This document shows, piece by piece, positions 46,192 to 57,665 of a stretch of DNA of 64,000 bases. Made by a program: the position numbers and the translations under genes. The notes beneath the pieces were generated by a model. That model saw only the letters and a program-made list of their open reading frames with translations. It was not told the DNA's origin and did no database searches. Position 1 is the first letter of the stretch. Each line of letters starts with the position of its first letter. This DNA comes from Delphinapterus leucas (taxonomy: Eukaryota; Chordata; Mammalia; Artiodactyla; Monodontidae), in NCBI RefSeq assembly GCF_002288925.2, contig NW_022098037.1, positions 3,623,383 through 3,687,382 on the forward strand, written 5' to 3'.

Positions 46192-46330
46192 ATGAACTTG
46201 ACTCATGGCTCTTGGCTGAAGGTGCCGTACTTCCCTTGTTATTCAAAAAGTCACTGGATCAAGAAAATATTCAGGTATAATTGTATAGCTGTGAATCTCA
46301 AGAGTTACGGTAAAAGATACATACAAAAAA
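46192..46330 (+). CDS. Weak dynein-like candidate (AAA5)
   Basis: The open frame (46192-46479) contains KVPYFPCYSKSHWIKK, then AVNLKSYGKRYIQ. In AAA5 of axonemal dyneins an RWPLMIDPQ-type motif is followed by an AN-K-WIKNME helix and a VxxL-K-[DS]...Y strand. P, WIK, VNLK and Y line up if two residues (the ID pair) are deleted. CAG/GTATAA at 46274-46275 would be a good donor. The ATG and edges are not meaningful. The match is weak and I give it weight only because it falls in the right order between the exons at 35 and 62.6 kb. Confidence 0.22.
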
Positions 46331-46689
46331 GTAAAACAAAAAAACAAATAAATAAGAACCACAAGATCCTTAGTGTAATTCTAGCTCACAGCTCATTTAT
46401 AATACTGCCCTTACTCTGGCACACAGGTGATCAAGCAGCCACTGCAATTCTCACCAGTGCCTCTTGGCAGAGGTCTTAACTCATAACAAATTCATTTATT
46501 GCCTACGTGCATGTAGACATCCTTTTCCTGACTTCTTTCTGCCTCATCCTTAAGAATCTTACCAACTCTTAATTGTGTACAATGGCAAAAGTACTTCAAG
46601 CAGTTTCTGAAAGTGAAAACTACAAATCTCCATTTGTGGAATTACCATGATATTCAGACCATAATCAAAAAAAGCAGAGAATTTTAGAG
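46331..46689. other. No gene seen
   Basis: Unassigned. Confidence 0.4.
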
Positions 46690-46855
46690 CTGGAAAGGTT
46701 CTGAAGGATCATTTACACCCATCTTTATGGACAAAAACACTGAAGCCCAGTGAGAATAAGTAAGTTGTCCAAGGTCACCCAAGCAGTCAGTGGCAGAGCT
46801 GGGAGTAAAATCCAGTTCATCTAGCTCTGCCATGATGCCTCCTTAAAATACTTTA
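46690..46855 (-). repeat. MIR-class SINE, reverse
   Basis: TAGAGCTGGAAAGGTTCTGA, AAGTTGTCCAAGGTCACCCA and CAGTGGCAGAGCTGGGAGTA form a known MIR-like reverse block. Confidence 0.75.
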
Positions 46856-46979
46856 AAGAATTATAGACCCAGAAGAATGACAAAAGAAGAAAGATATTTC
46901 TTTGCTCTGAATGCGTCAAATGTCTGAGCAGGTCAGACACTGTTTCCAACATCTAGAGCTTTAGCCCATAATGGGATAG

Positions 46980-47290
46980 ACTGCCAATATTTGCTGGAAA
47001 ATGGCTTCTTCTCTCACTGGCCAATTAATTTTTTTAATGATTTATGGGTGATTCTCAAAGAAAATGCTTTTCCTGTGAGAAGAATTAATATGCTGAACTT
47101 AAAATATTTGCACTAATTACTAAAGGTCAAAGTGGAACTGCAGACATTAATCAGAGGGCCCAAGGGAATGGGAATACATTGAACAAATAATGTGAAACTC
47201 TGATCAAAATATTGAGGAAGGTGCACTGTTTTGCTTATGCAATTACAAACTGGAGCGAGGACATTCTCCCTTCAATCTAGACCACGAGGT
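46980..47290. promoter_or_regulatory. Candidate conserved non-coding element
   Basis: Repeat-free AT-rich block with nuclear-receptor-like AAAGGTCAAAG (about 47122) and several TAAT words. Regulatory role is inference. Confidence 0.22.
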
Positions 47291-47319
47291 TCATGATGAC
47301 TTGCAAGTAATGACCATAA

Positions 47320-48310
47320 TATCAAAACCTCTCATGGCTCTGAATGCCCTTAAGAGAAACTTCAAAGTCAGTTATTAACATGGAGATAAGGCTCTTCCTA
47401 ATCTGATCTCACCCTGCTCATCTCTTTCCACCGTTTTCTTCTATCCATCCACACTTGCCTTCTTTCAGTTCCTCAGACTCGCCATGACTCTAGAACTGCC
47501 CACTTGTTGTTTCTTCTGCCTAGAACACGTCCTCCTCTGACTATCCCACCCACTCCCTTACATCTGAATAAATCCTACTCATCCTTTTGGTCTCATTAGG
47601 TGTCATGCTCTATGTAGAAAGGTTGCATCGCTCTCCCCAGTTCTTCACTTTTTACTGTATTCACAAAATTTGTCCTGTGACTTTTCAGTTTCTCCCACTA
47701 ACGGATAAGAGAATATTTTCCCACTCATTAAATTTGAGTTCAGCTATATGACTTTATTTGACCAAGAGATTGAGGCAGAAGTAAGTGTGCCAGTTCTGAT
47801 CATAATGCTTTAAGAGGTCTCATATGTTTCCGCTTCCTACTTTGATTCTGCTGTAGCATGAGAAGAACATACTTGGACTAGCCTACTTATCCCAGGAGGA
47901 GGAGGAGGGATATATAGAGCAGAGCCACCAAGGAAAACTTCATCAACAAAGCCCAGACCAGGTCAGCTGTTCCCCAGGTGACCCACGGACATATGACCAA
48001 GTCCAAAAATAGATCTGCAGAGCTGTTTAGCCTAGGTAGCCAACCTGAAGATACCTGAGAAATGACAAATGATTGCTATTTTAAGTCACTAAATTTGGGG
48101 GTGGTTTATTATACAGCAATAGTATTTTTTCCACCATAGCAGTTATCAAACGTTATTACAGTCCTTGGGTTCATTTCCTCTCTCTTGAGGATTGTACGTT
48201 CCAATACAATTGAAACTATGCCCATCTTGTTCAACACATTATTTCAAGTTTTAGTACAGTCTACTGGTACACAATAGATACCCATTAAATAAGTGGTTGT
48301 AGAATGAATT
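47320..48310 (+). repeat. L2 3' region, split by a later insertion
   Basis: Left part (to about 47650): GATAAGGCTCTTCCTAATCT, TTTCAGTTCCTCAGACTCGC. Right part (from about 48123): CCACCATAGCAGTTATCAAA, AATAGATACCCATTAAATAA. The element between them is listed next. Confidence 0.75.
47650..48122 (+). mobile_element. Probable MLT1-like LTR inside L2
   Basis: Familiar old-LTR blocks: CAGCTATATGACTTTATTTG, AGCATGAGAAGAACATACTT, then TTTTAAGTCACTAAATTTGG and GGTTTATTATACAGCAATAG at the 3' end. Family assignment is tentative and no target-site duplication was resolved. Confidence 0.5.
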
Positions 48311-49849
48311 CTTTATCATTGCAAAACAGTTTCTCTTCCATTATTCTGTCTCTCTCTAGCCCCGACAGCAAACTGCCCACCTAGACGTTTCGAGGTCCTC
48401 CCAAAGTAGGTACAGTATTTAACCTGACAACCATCCTGCAAAATAAATTATGCTTATTTGACCATGTGCTAGACAGAATGATTGTGAATACAAGGCCCTA
48501 TTTTGCTCGTCTATTATTGTTTATCTCGTGGTCTTATAGTCAGTACTAAACAGACGGATGAACATTAACAAATAAAACATATTCTTACATTTGGCATCAC
48601 ATTTCTATGTTCCTCCAAATTTCTTCAACCTCTATAAATTGGATTCAAAGTCAGTCTTTGAATACATGCAAACCTGTTAGGAATTAAGACCCTGTTCTTC
48701 TGTAAATGGTTATTGGAAACCTGAATACAGTGGTGAAAACTGCACTTAAAATAGTCATCAAAGAGCCCATCTCATGCACCTGTTTCCACATGGTGCTTTG
48801 GAAAAGGGGGAGAGACGCAGAGAATTTTACAATCTTTTGTTAATCCCTTGTGCCTTTGTACCACATCCCAACTCTCCACTTGCGCTGAAGGTTCATAATT
48901 GTAAAGGTTTGGCATTGTCAACAGCTCAGCTACCATGAACTAAGAGAAAATGGAGATATGATTCATTGAGCCCATTCTTTAAACTTATTTTTTAATAACT
49001 GTGGTAACAATGTTAAGGTACTTAATATCGTTGAACTGTACATTCATTTAGCCCAACTTTGCTGCTATATGGTCCCAAAGTCCTTAATCTCAGGGACCCG
49101 TAGGACAAAAGAAACTGAGAGGCACACTCTTGTGTTTGAGAGGCACACTACTGGTCTCCACCACTGGAGAACTACACTTTCTTCTCACCTATAGTCTTTA
49201 CTCTGTGATCTGCTCCCCATAGGAGAGGGGAATGAGGGAAAAGTACCCTTCATGTTAGAACGTTCCAGTCTCTTGCCACAGTCACCAGCGCCAGGCGTGA
49301 GCTGAAGAAGAAAATCACTAACAGAGCATCCCATGAGCCGGCTTTCTTATTAAAAGATCAACATACCCTTAGCATTTTTCGAAAGGGACGGCCTCATTTT
49401 CTGAAAAGTAGGACTGCAAAAAACATAATATCTTCTTGGAACATATCCGTAAACGGAAGCCTAAAGGGGAGTGGAAATTCCACCTCCTGAGTAAATAGCA
49501 GCCCCTCTTGAACTCACTGAGCTGGTTCTTTTAATAAATGACCAATGAGATTACAAAGATGTTCTACAGGGAACAAACTTGTCCCACATGTTCGGTGCAC
49601 ACCAGCTAGGGGACGGTTCAGTGTTTGTTTGGTGTGCTCCAGAATCACCGGCAGAGCATGGAGAAGGGACTCTGATTTTGTAGTTCTGGGCCTGGCACCT
49701 CCATTTTGAACAAGACCGCTAGTTGGTCAGATGTAGGTGGTCTATAGACAATGTTTTAGAAATGTCTCCATCTCTTTCATGAAACCAAAACAAACTGGAT
49801 GCAAAAGGAATCTTCCCCCTTCCCTAGGCACCCGTGAATCTTATGTGGA
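48311..49849. other. No gene seen
   Basis: Repeat-poor unique sequence with no supported coding signal. Confidence 0.4.
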
Positions 49850-49975
49850 ACCTGGGAGCAATAATAACGTCTATGTCATAGTGTGAGGATTAGACTAGAT
49901 AATGCATGTAAGGATTCAGAAATTTGCCTGGCCTCTTGAAGGTTCTTCACAAATGCCAGTTATTATTATGATGCA
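49850..49975 (+). repeat. MIR 3' part
   Basis: GTGTGAGGATTAGACTAGAT, AATGCATGTAAGG and GCCAGTTATTATTATGA form the MIR 3' half. Confidence 0.7.
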
Positions 49976-50269
49976 GTCTTTTATGCATGGTTGATTCCTG
50001 AAGTACAAACAAGCCACCAACTTTTCCAACCCTATGTGTGAGAAGGTAAAAAAAAAAAAAAAAAAATGGACTTAAAGTAAGATCTATTTTTCCCTCCCTC
50101 CTTTGTCTTGTGAATTTCTGCTTTATAAAGATAATTCTTAAATAATGCCCTTTCTGTGTTCTTGCCTCACCCAGAGCTAGATTCCTCTTTGAGGCTACCT
50201 GAGCAGTCATGCTTTCCTCTATCACACCACTTGTTACTTGGCACTGGAATACTGTGCTGACTAATCTGC

Positions 50270-50405
50270 CTCCTCACTGGATTTTAACGAGCTTCATAAC
50301 AGGGTCCATTATTCCTCTAAATAAGTACTCTGGGTATTGATCTGCACCACCCAATTGCCCAGTACAGTGCCTGGGCCCCATAGGTGCTCAGTAAAACTTT
50401 AGGGA
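50270..50405 (+). repeat. L2 3' tip
   Basis: CCCAGTACAGTGCCTGGGCC and CATAGGTGCTCAGTAAAACT are the L2 end. Confidence 0.7.
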
Positions 50406-50577
50406 ACAGAGAAGAAACAGAAAGGCACACTTAGACTAAAAGAGTGGACATGATGACAGGTATGGCATCCCAAAGCAAGCAGGCAAGTTGAGAAGTCCAA
50501 GCAGGAGAGCCACAGTCTGTGTCCAGAACCTAAAGAAGGGCACAAACCAATGTAGGATCTTGGCATATAGGTGGTAG

Positions 50578-50840
50578 GGCATAGTGGTTAAGGCTGCAGG
50601 CTCTGGAGCCAGGAGCCTACCTGAGCTTGGATCTAGGTTCCATCCCTTACCAGCTGTGTGACCTTTGACAAGTTAGTCACAGATGAGCCTCAGTTCCCTC
50701 ATTTGCAAAATGGGAATAATAACACTGATACCCTCCTAAGATTCATGTGAGGATTAAATGAAATAATAATAGGAACTATGTGCCTAGCACATAGTTAAGT
50801 GTTTAACAAATGTTAACGGCTGCCACTGCTGCTGTTGTTG
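50578..50840 (+). repeat. Nearly complete MIR
   Basis: All MIR blocks occur in order: AGTGGTTAAGGCTGCAGGCT, TACCAGCTGTGTGACCTTTG, CTCATTTGCAAAATGGGAAT, GTGAGGATTAAATGAAATAA and GCCTAGCACATAGTTAAGTG. Confidence 0.93.
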
Positions 50841-50849
50841 TTACATAAT

Positions 50850-51060
50850 AATGGTTGAAATTATAGGCTTTGTAGTCAGACTTGAATAGAAATCCATGTT
50901 CTAGCTCCTATTAGTTTCTGTGACCTTAAGCAAGTTAGTTAAATTTTGTAAACCTGTTTCCTCATCTATAATGAGGCAATAATAGCTGTGTCAGGAAAAT
51001 AATAAATAAAAAATAGCACCATGATGCCTGGCACTTATTAAGTTTTCCATAAAGGATCAT
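50850..51060 (+). repeat. Second MIR, head to tail with the previous one
   Basis: GGCTTTGTAGTCAGACTTGA, GTGACCTTAAGCAAGTTAGT, TTCCTCATCTATAATGAGGC and GATGCCTGGCACTTATTAAG. Same strand and only about 10 bp after the preceding MIR. Confidence 0.85.
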
Positions 51061-54000
51061 TAAGGCAGGAATTCCCACACAGAACTCAAACCGAGGCAGG
51101 AACAGAGTGGAATCCAGACAGAATTGGAGCAGTGTCGTGGAATCAGGCCAAGGAAATGGTGTCATAGGCCTATTGAAAGAGGCCTGGTTGCCTTCTACCT
51201 GCTTAATGCATGTGGACAAGGACCTAGGTGACTGTCATAGCCCAAAGTGAGGTCGGACTTTGGGGATGTGACATCCTCCCCCACACCCCAGGCTGGGCAT
51301 CTTTTGCACTCCTGCAGCTTATTGTGTTTCCTCTGTCTTATCCTCAACTTAGAAGTATTTATGTGGGTATCAACACCACGTCTCATCTCCCTTGGTGCCC
51401 CTACGGGCATACTGAAGGAACCCAGTAACATTCACTGAGTTGGCACTAACAATCCAACAGCCTCGATAGACGGCTGGTTGCTCTGAAAGAGTCTCAGTTC
51501 CAACACTTGGGGTCTACTGTCCTCAGTGTATTTCTTAACATCTATCCTCACCTGTATTATTTTTTTTGCTTTAAGACTTTTGGAATTATCTTGTGCCAAC
51601 TACAAAGTAAACTGGTTTAAATCCTCAACCTTAGGTTGTATAAAATTTCTGAGTCCACAACCCTAAGAGAAAGGTCAAACTGCCTTCCATCCCCTTCCTA
51701 TCTCCACCCCCTGCTCCCCAACAAAAGGTTCTACAAAATCTCACTGGCAGTAAATCAACTATTAAAAACAACGATTTCTAAAAGTAAAGTTTTGTAATCA
51801 ATTTTCCCAAAGAAGAGGGGAAAAAAGCAAACACGGTGTTTTTTAATCATATATACATACACACCAAGAAAACTTAGTTCTTAATCTTAGTGAAGTTGAT
51901 CTCTGTGTGTTTCAGAAACTCAATTTGCAGCCTGGGAAAGTAATATTTATTTGAAGGAGCTTATTGCCAAAAGTGAATCATAAATCTGCAGGCTTTTGAG
52001 ACTTCAAGGCAGAGAGAACAGAGGCAATTATTAGTCTGAATGTTCCACTGACAATATGAATCTTTGTCTTTCAAAGCATTTGTTTAAGTAGGAAAAAGTT
52101 TGCCTAGCCTGGAGAACGTTCTATTGTGGGAAATGAAACTTCTGAAAGCTCCAAAGCTTATTTATATATTTGCTAGGCTTCTCTCTGCCAACTTTCTCCT
52201 CTCCCAGAGCGTCCGTTAATGCTAAGAAAAGCCTCCGAAAAGCACACATTATAAGCAGAGAAAATCTTAATGAATGTAATATATTTGGCAAATCTGTTTT
52301 ATCTACCAAGGAAATTTCCTTCCTCTCTTCATTACTCATCTCTTTTTTGTTTGTTTGTTTTTTAATGTTTTTCTCCTTGATTCATCTTAGGCAGTTTATT
52401 TTTCTCTCCTTCCAAAAATGAAAAATAAAAATAGAAACCCAAACAATCTCTTGACTTTCCATTCTCTTGTCATTTTTCATTTCTTCCCACTTACTCGATT
52501 TCCCTCCTTTTGGGAAACTCTAGGAGAAGGCTGGAGGTGGCAGGGGTAGTGCAGGGAACCTTAAGAGCCCTTTGCTAACTTCCCTTCTCTAGCTCAACCA
52601 GAGAAGTAGCCATTGCAAAACCCAACTATGAAAGCGTGGACTATACACTTTATAGGTCATCCTTGGCCAGTGTGCATGCCAAGCTCACCTCCCGCTGCCG
52701 CTCAGCATGCTGCTTCCCTCAGCTCGTGTGTGCTCAAGAATTGCTAAGCCATCTTAACACAGACCTGAACAGCCCCACCTAAGCTGTCAGCTATAGAAAG
52801 TGGGTTTTTTCATCATACAAGGCATTCCAAATCCAAAAGATTAGGAGTTACCTGGATAATTTCCTCCTAACACTAATGAGGTTAAAGTTGAATGCATTTG
52901 TATATCTTTGTACATAATTTGATTCTCCTTCCTACTGAATCTGTGCTACCTGAGACCACACCTATGACCTGAGATTCCCTTAAAACTTTGCTAATCAGAG
53001 CATGGTGCCTGGGCCAGAGGCATCAGCATCACCCGGGAGCTTCTTAGGAATGTAGCATTTCAAGCCGTTATCCCCTGACCTACCGAACAGGAAACTTCAT
53101 GGCTCGCCTGCACATCAAGGTTTGAGAAGCTCTGTTAACCCAGTGCATACAAGGCACCTGGGATTTGGGTTGGAGAAGTGAGAGGGCTGCTGCTTCTGCT
53201 GTGCCACACCCTCTACAGGGCAGTTCGTAGTGTCTCCAGATCCCCCACCCCTTCTCCATCTCTAATTGTCTTCACCGCTCCATCCACTGGCTGCACTGGA
53301 CTTCTAGGGCCTTGGTCTCTGTTAACTGCAGGTACTGCTGGTGCATGGGCTGGCCACACTCTTCCCTCCTTGCCAGGTCTGCCCGTACCTGTGTGAGCTG
53401 TTATCGCAGAGACTGATGACGTGACATTTACAGTTCCTTTCCCAGAAAGAAGCATAAGACATTTCACGAAAGCTGCACATAATCCTCCTCAATCCACTGT
53501 AGAATGGGGAGGGGGGATGCATTTTAAAATAATCCCATTTGATTCATCCCACCTACATGGTATTCTCTCCCTTTCTTGAGTAGAAGGAAAGCAAATAACT
53601 AAAGATGCACTGCCCCTGGGGGAGGTGTGCTCGTGTGTGTGTGTGTGAGCGTGCATGGAATATTTTTAAGTTTTAAAAAGGAGTCTGGTTTGTACAACTT
53701 CAGATTCTTCATAGGACTTCTGACTCTCTGACAATAGGCATTTGTCTAAGTATTCCACTCCCCACTCTGCAAACCCTGGCTGCCTACTGGAAGCCCACAA
53801 CCCCAAGTCCCCACATTCCCATGGGTGCCCGGGCTGGAGACCACATGTGATGAGCTTTGTCACAGCTTCACAATGAAGACACATCCCCAAACCACATCAT
53901 TAGGCTTGCAGCAGATACTTTCCATGCTGGGGCAGTATAAACACTTCTCCAAATGCATACCCATGCATTTTAGTTCCTTGTTTTTTCTGGGCTTCTCATA

Positions 54001-55859
54001 CTCCCAAGCAGCCTCTAGCATTAAGCCATTCACTTGGAATCATGAGTTCTTCCTTTCTTTCCTTTTAGGCAGACAAGAACGTGGGCAGGCAGCCTCTGGC
54101 TGATGCGAACGCAGTGAACTTCTCCCAGACATCAAGGGTTCCAGCCAGTTTGTTGTGGTTTTGTTCTTCTGAATAACCTGTCAAGCTCATCTGCTTGACA
54201 CTCAACATCTCAGCCCTGTGAGGAGAACAGGGTCTGGAAGCTTCCAAAGAGATCACATCTCCTGTCAGATCATTGTTGGGCATAACACCTCTTCCCAGCG
54301 GTATTTGTGAGAGATGTCAGAGTGTGTGCTTCCTGACATGTAGCATTAGGCCTAGGGTTTTTAAAATAACTTCAAGAGCAAAAAGAAAGAGTTGCATCCT
54401 CCTTCTACTTTAACATGGCTGCAGACATTGTTTCATGTTAGCCTCCTAGCAGTCCAAGAGTAGGGGAGATGGAAACGGGTAGCTAAGGAAGAGGACTGGA
54501 CCTCTCATAGGGGTGCCCACCATGTGTTGTTCATGGACTGGAGCATCTGGTCCTCTGAAAGTGTCTGGGCAGCTCTGTAAGAACACAGCAGGGCCCCCCC
54601 CGAACTCCTCACTGAGCTATACAACATTTGCAAACTCTAGGACCCCTGCTTCTCTTAGGAAGTCCCCACCTATCACCAGATTGAGAGAAGAGTCTTCTCT
54701 CCTAGCCAGGAAATGAAACACACCTCTCAGAAATGAAACTTTTAATCTAAGATTCCATTTACATTAAACCCAGTTAACTCAGCTGCAACAGAGACCACAG
54801 GGATGTGTTTTTGAACAAGGAGGAATGCCCTTGTTTTAACTGAGTTCCAGCAGGGATGCATAACTTAGAGTGGGGCCTAGTATGTGCCTTTTCTGTGAGT
54901 CTTGGGGGTTTGGAAAAAATCCAATTTGAATATTTTTAAACCTTAGAAGGATCTGGTTGGTAACAAGGAGTGACTTGCTTTCCACAGATTAACTCAAATG
55001 GAAAATAAGATTAGTCTAAATGACTCCCATGCATATTTCTAGAAGAGTCCCAAAATGGAACGTCCTTCTCTCACAATGCATTTTGTAACACCATTCTTTA
55101 AATCTACTCAAGAAAGGAACAAAATGTAAGAATGGCCCTCATTTTAGTCCTTGGTCCTAATTCTGCCCATTTTTAGAAGCTATAAAATTGAGTGGCATAT
55201 AACCCCTTAGGTTATCACTGTTTCCATACTGTGCAGCAAATACTTGGTGTCCCTATTGAGTGCTTGGGAGCACCGTGGAGGATACCAAAGTGTAAAACTC
55301 AGTTTACTGCACAAGGTTGTAAACCACATAAAGCAAGGCTGGCCTTTTCTCACCTAGAAGTCAGCCTTAGCCTGGAATCTCAGTCAAAGAAATATACTCA
55401 AAAATAACCAAGAAGAAATTTGTATCTATATGGAAATCTATTAAAAATTCTCCAAAGAGATCCCTCTCACAACACACAGCAAAACTGACTGAAACCAGCT
55501 TTTCTGTCACTTTTTATCTACATAAATATATTATTTGTGTGTGCATTTGTATGCATTGCACCTGTCCCCAGAAACTCTCTTCTCCAAAATCTCTCTAACT
55601 CCCACAAGATTTCTTCTGTCTCCCTTCCCTGTGTCTGTAGGTAATACTTTTCTCTTGTCAGTAGATCTCTGATATTTCCAGTATAAACCTGGCTGGCCTC
55701 TCCCACCTTCTTCCACAATCAGTAAGTGACTGGCCCAGGAGCCCACCTGGCAAGACACAAGGAAGGGGAAGCAGGAGGAGGTGGAAGCTGCTTCTCCTCA
55801 GCAAACTGAGGAGGGGAAAGGCTATGAAGGTTTAAATAATATTCATTTCCCTATCAGGA
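51061..55859. other. Long stretch without recognisable genes
   Basis: Nearly 4.8 kb with no repeat that I can name and no supported exon. It includes a GC-richer part (about 52.5-54.4 kb), a short (GT)n at 53632-53648 and a C8 run near 54593. Frames here on both strands have no recognisable domain. Expected dynein AAA5 exons were looked for by motif and not found. Confidence 0.4.
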
Positions 55860-56035
55860 GGGAACTGTTTAACAAATATTAATTGAATACTTATTTTATG
55901 GGCTACACACTACCCAGTATGAACTTACTGATAAAACAGACCTGGTCCCTGCCCTCAAGGAGCTTATTGTCTACAGGGGGAAGCAATTCTCAGTAACTGA
56001 ATAATTACTATTATGATAAGTCCTGCAGCCACCAG
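55860..56035 (-). repeat. L2 3' end, reverse
   Basis: ACAAATATTAATTGAATACT, CCTGGTCCCTGCCCTCAAGG and AGCTTATTGTCTACAGGGGG are reverse L2. Confidence 0.85.
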
Positions 56036-56521
56036 CAGGGTACAGCTCTAATCCGGATGTCCCTTAAGATGTAAGTTAAAGCAGTCAGATCCCATTCCAT
56101 ATCCAGTGATTAAGTCCAGAGCCCTCTTCAAGATGCCTGCAAAATTCCCAAGGAGCGGAAGATGGGGGAATGAGGTACATTTTCCTGCCCCTGCTGAATT
56201 CTCTCTCATTTCCTGCCTCTGCTGAATTCTTGTTCTCTGCTCTGTGCCTGGAGGTCAGTCCTTTATCTCCCTGATTCCCCACTCAAGCAACAAGGGAACA
56301 AAGCCTGTGATGTGTAGCAAAACTTTCGCTGAAGTTTTCTAGGTCACTGCCAAAGAGTTACATTCCTGCATGACACAGCAAGTAACTTAAAACTACATAT
56401 TAGTCATCTCATCTTAAAAGTCCCTTTGGCCACCATGACACAGGGGATTTCACACTGGTCTCCCTACTCCAGTTAGCACCCAGTCGTTTACCATCTTGCT
56501 GCTGCTGTGAGTATGCACGCA

Positions 56522-56564
<43 letters not shown>

Positions 56565-56839
56565 GCACAATTGTCCAAGTAATTCCAAATTCTTTCACTT
56601 TGTTATACACAGAAATTCAGTTCTCTCCAACCCTTATATCCAAACTCAGCTCTAGACCCAAACTTTAGTTACTCAGAGGAGCAAAAGAGTTGGCTGTATG
56701 TTAAAAGCAAAAAGAACCACAAATTTATACTCTTTTCTCTAATAAGAACTAGCCTCCTTTATTAAGTGACAAAAAGAATTATGCCAACACTGAGAGATGT
56801 AAAAATTGTCCCTTTCTGTGTAATGAGATAAGACCAAAT
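56036..56839. other. No gene seen; (CA)n at 56515-56569
   Basis: A pure (AC)17 core at 56526-56560 is flanked by CG-containing variants (GCACGCACGCGC). The rest is unassigned. Confidence 0.6.
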
Positions 56840-56960
56840 ACTCTCTAAGACCCACGAGACTATAAGTTCCAAAAGAACATGGACAGTGTCTGTCTTATTC
56901 TCTTCTGTATGTAGTATCTAGTGATCTCAACAAATGTTTTGAATAATTTACTAATATCCT
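56840..56960 (+). repeat. L2 3' tip
   Basis: CACGAGACTATAAGTTCCAA, GTGTCTGTCTTATTCTC and CTCAACAAATGTTTTGAATA fit the L2 end. Confidence 0.65.
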
Positions 56961-57109
56961 GTTCAGTACTAACATTCTGTAATTCTTTAATATCTGCAAT
57001 TCTTTTATCTATTTTTATTTTTTTAATCATACTTGTCTCACATATGGAAGAAGTGTAGAACAAAAGCTTTAGCCAAAAGAATTAAAGCATTAAATCTATA
57101 TACTTATTA

Positions 57110-57665
57110 TTGTATCAGTTAGGATTACTTCGGCTATGAATAACTGAAAAACCAACTCAAAGTGGCTTAAATGATAAAGAAATTATTATTTCACAGAATA
57201 AAAAGTTCAAGGATGAGGTTGTCCCAGGGCTAATCAATTTTCCAACTTGGCAACATTATCGATATCCAGGTTCTTTACAACTTTCTACTCTGCCATCCTC
57301 AGTGAGGTCCTTAAGAACATCTCCTCAGAACTGCAGAATAGCTGGAGCCACATAAAACATCACACTCCACACAACAAAGCTCTTCTCTGGGTCCTTTATC
57401 AGGAACAAAGGTAACCTTCCCAGAAGCCACTCCATAGACTTTAGCTCACATTTCACTAGCCAAAACGACATTACCTGCTCAGTCCTAAACCAATGCAAGG
57501 GAAATGGAATAGCCACTACTGCCTAAGACTAACCTGGATTCAGCTCTCGGAGTTGGGACACCAGAGTCCCAAAAGAACCCAAAGTCCCTGAAGAACATGG
57601 TCACTCCTTGCCTGAACATAATTGGAGTTCTCTTAGCAAGGATAAAGGAAGGAGTGTCTACTGGG
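57110..57665. repeat. Ancient mammalian repeat, family unassigned
   Basis: TATCAGTTAGGATTACTTCG, ATAACTGAAAAACCAACTCA, GTGGCTTAAATGATAAAGAA and CCAATGCAAGGGAAATGGAA form a block sequence seen widely in mammals. A related piece may lie at 58270-58350 (GACCTAAACTATCTTAAACA). Confidence 0.5.

Noticed and set aside
56515..56569. CA repeat as a CRISPR-like or regulatory array
   Set aside because: It is a simple dinucleotide microsatellite without spacers.
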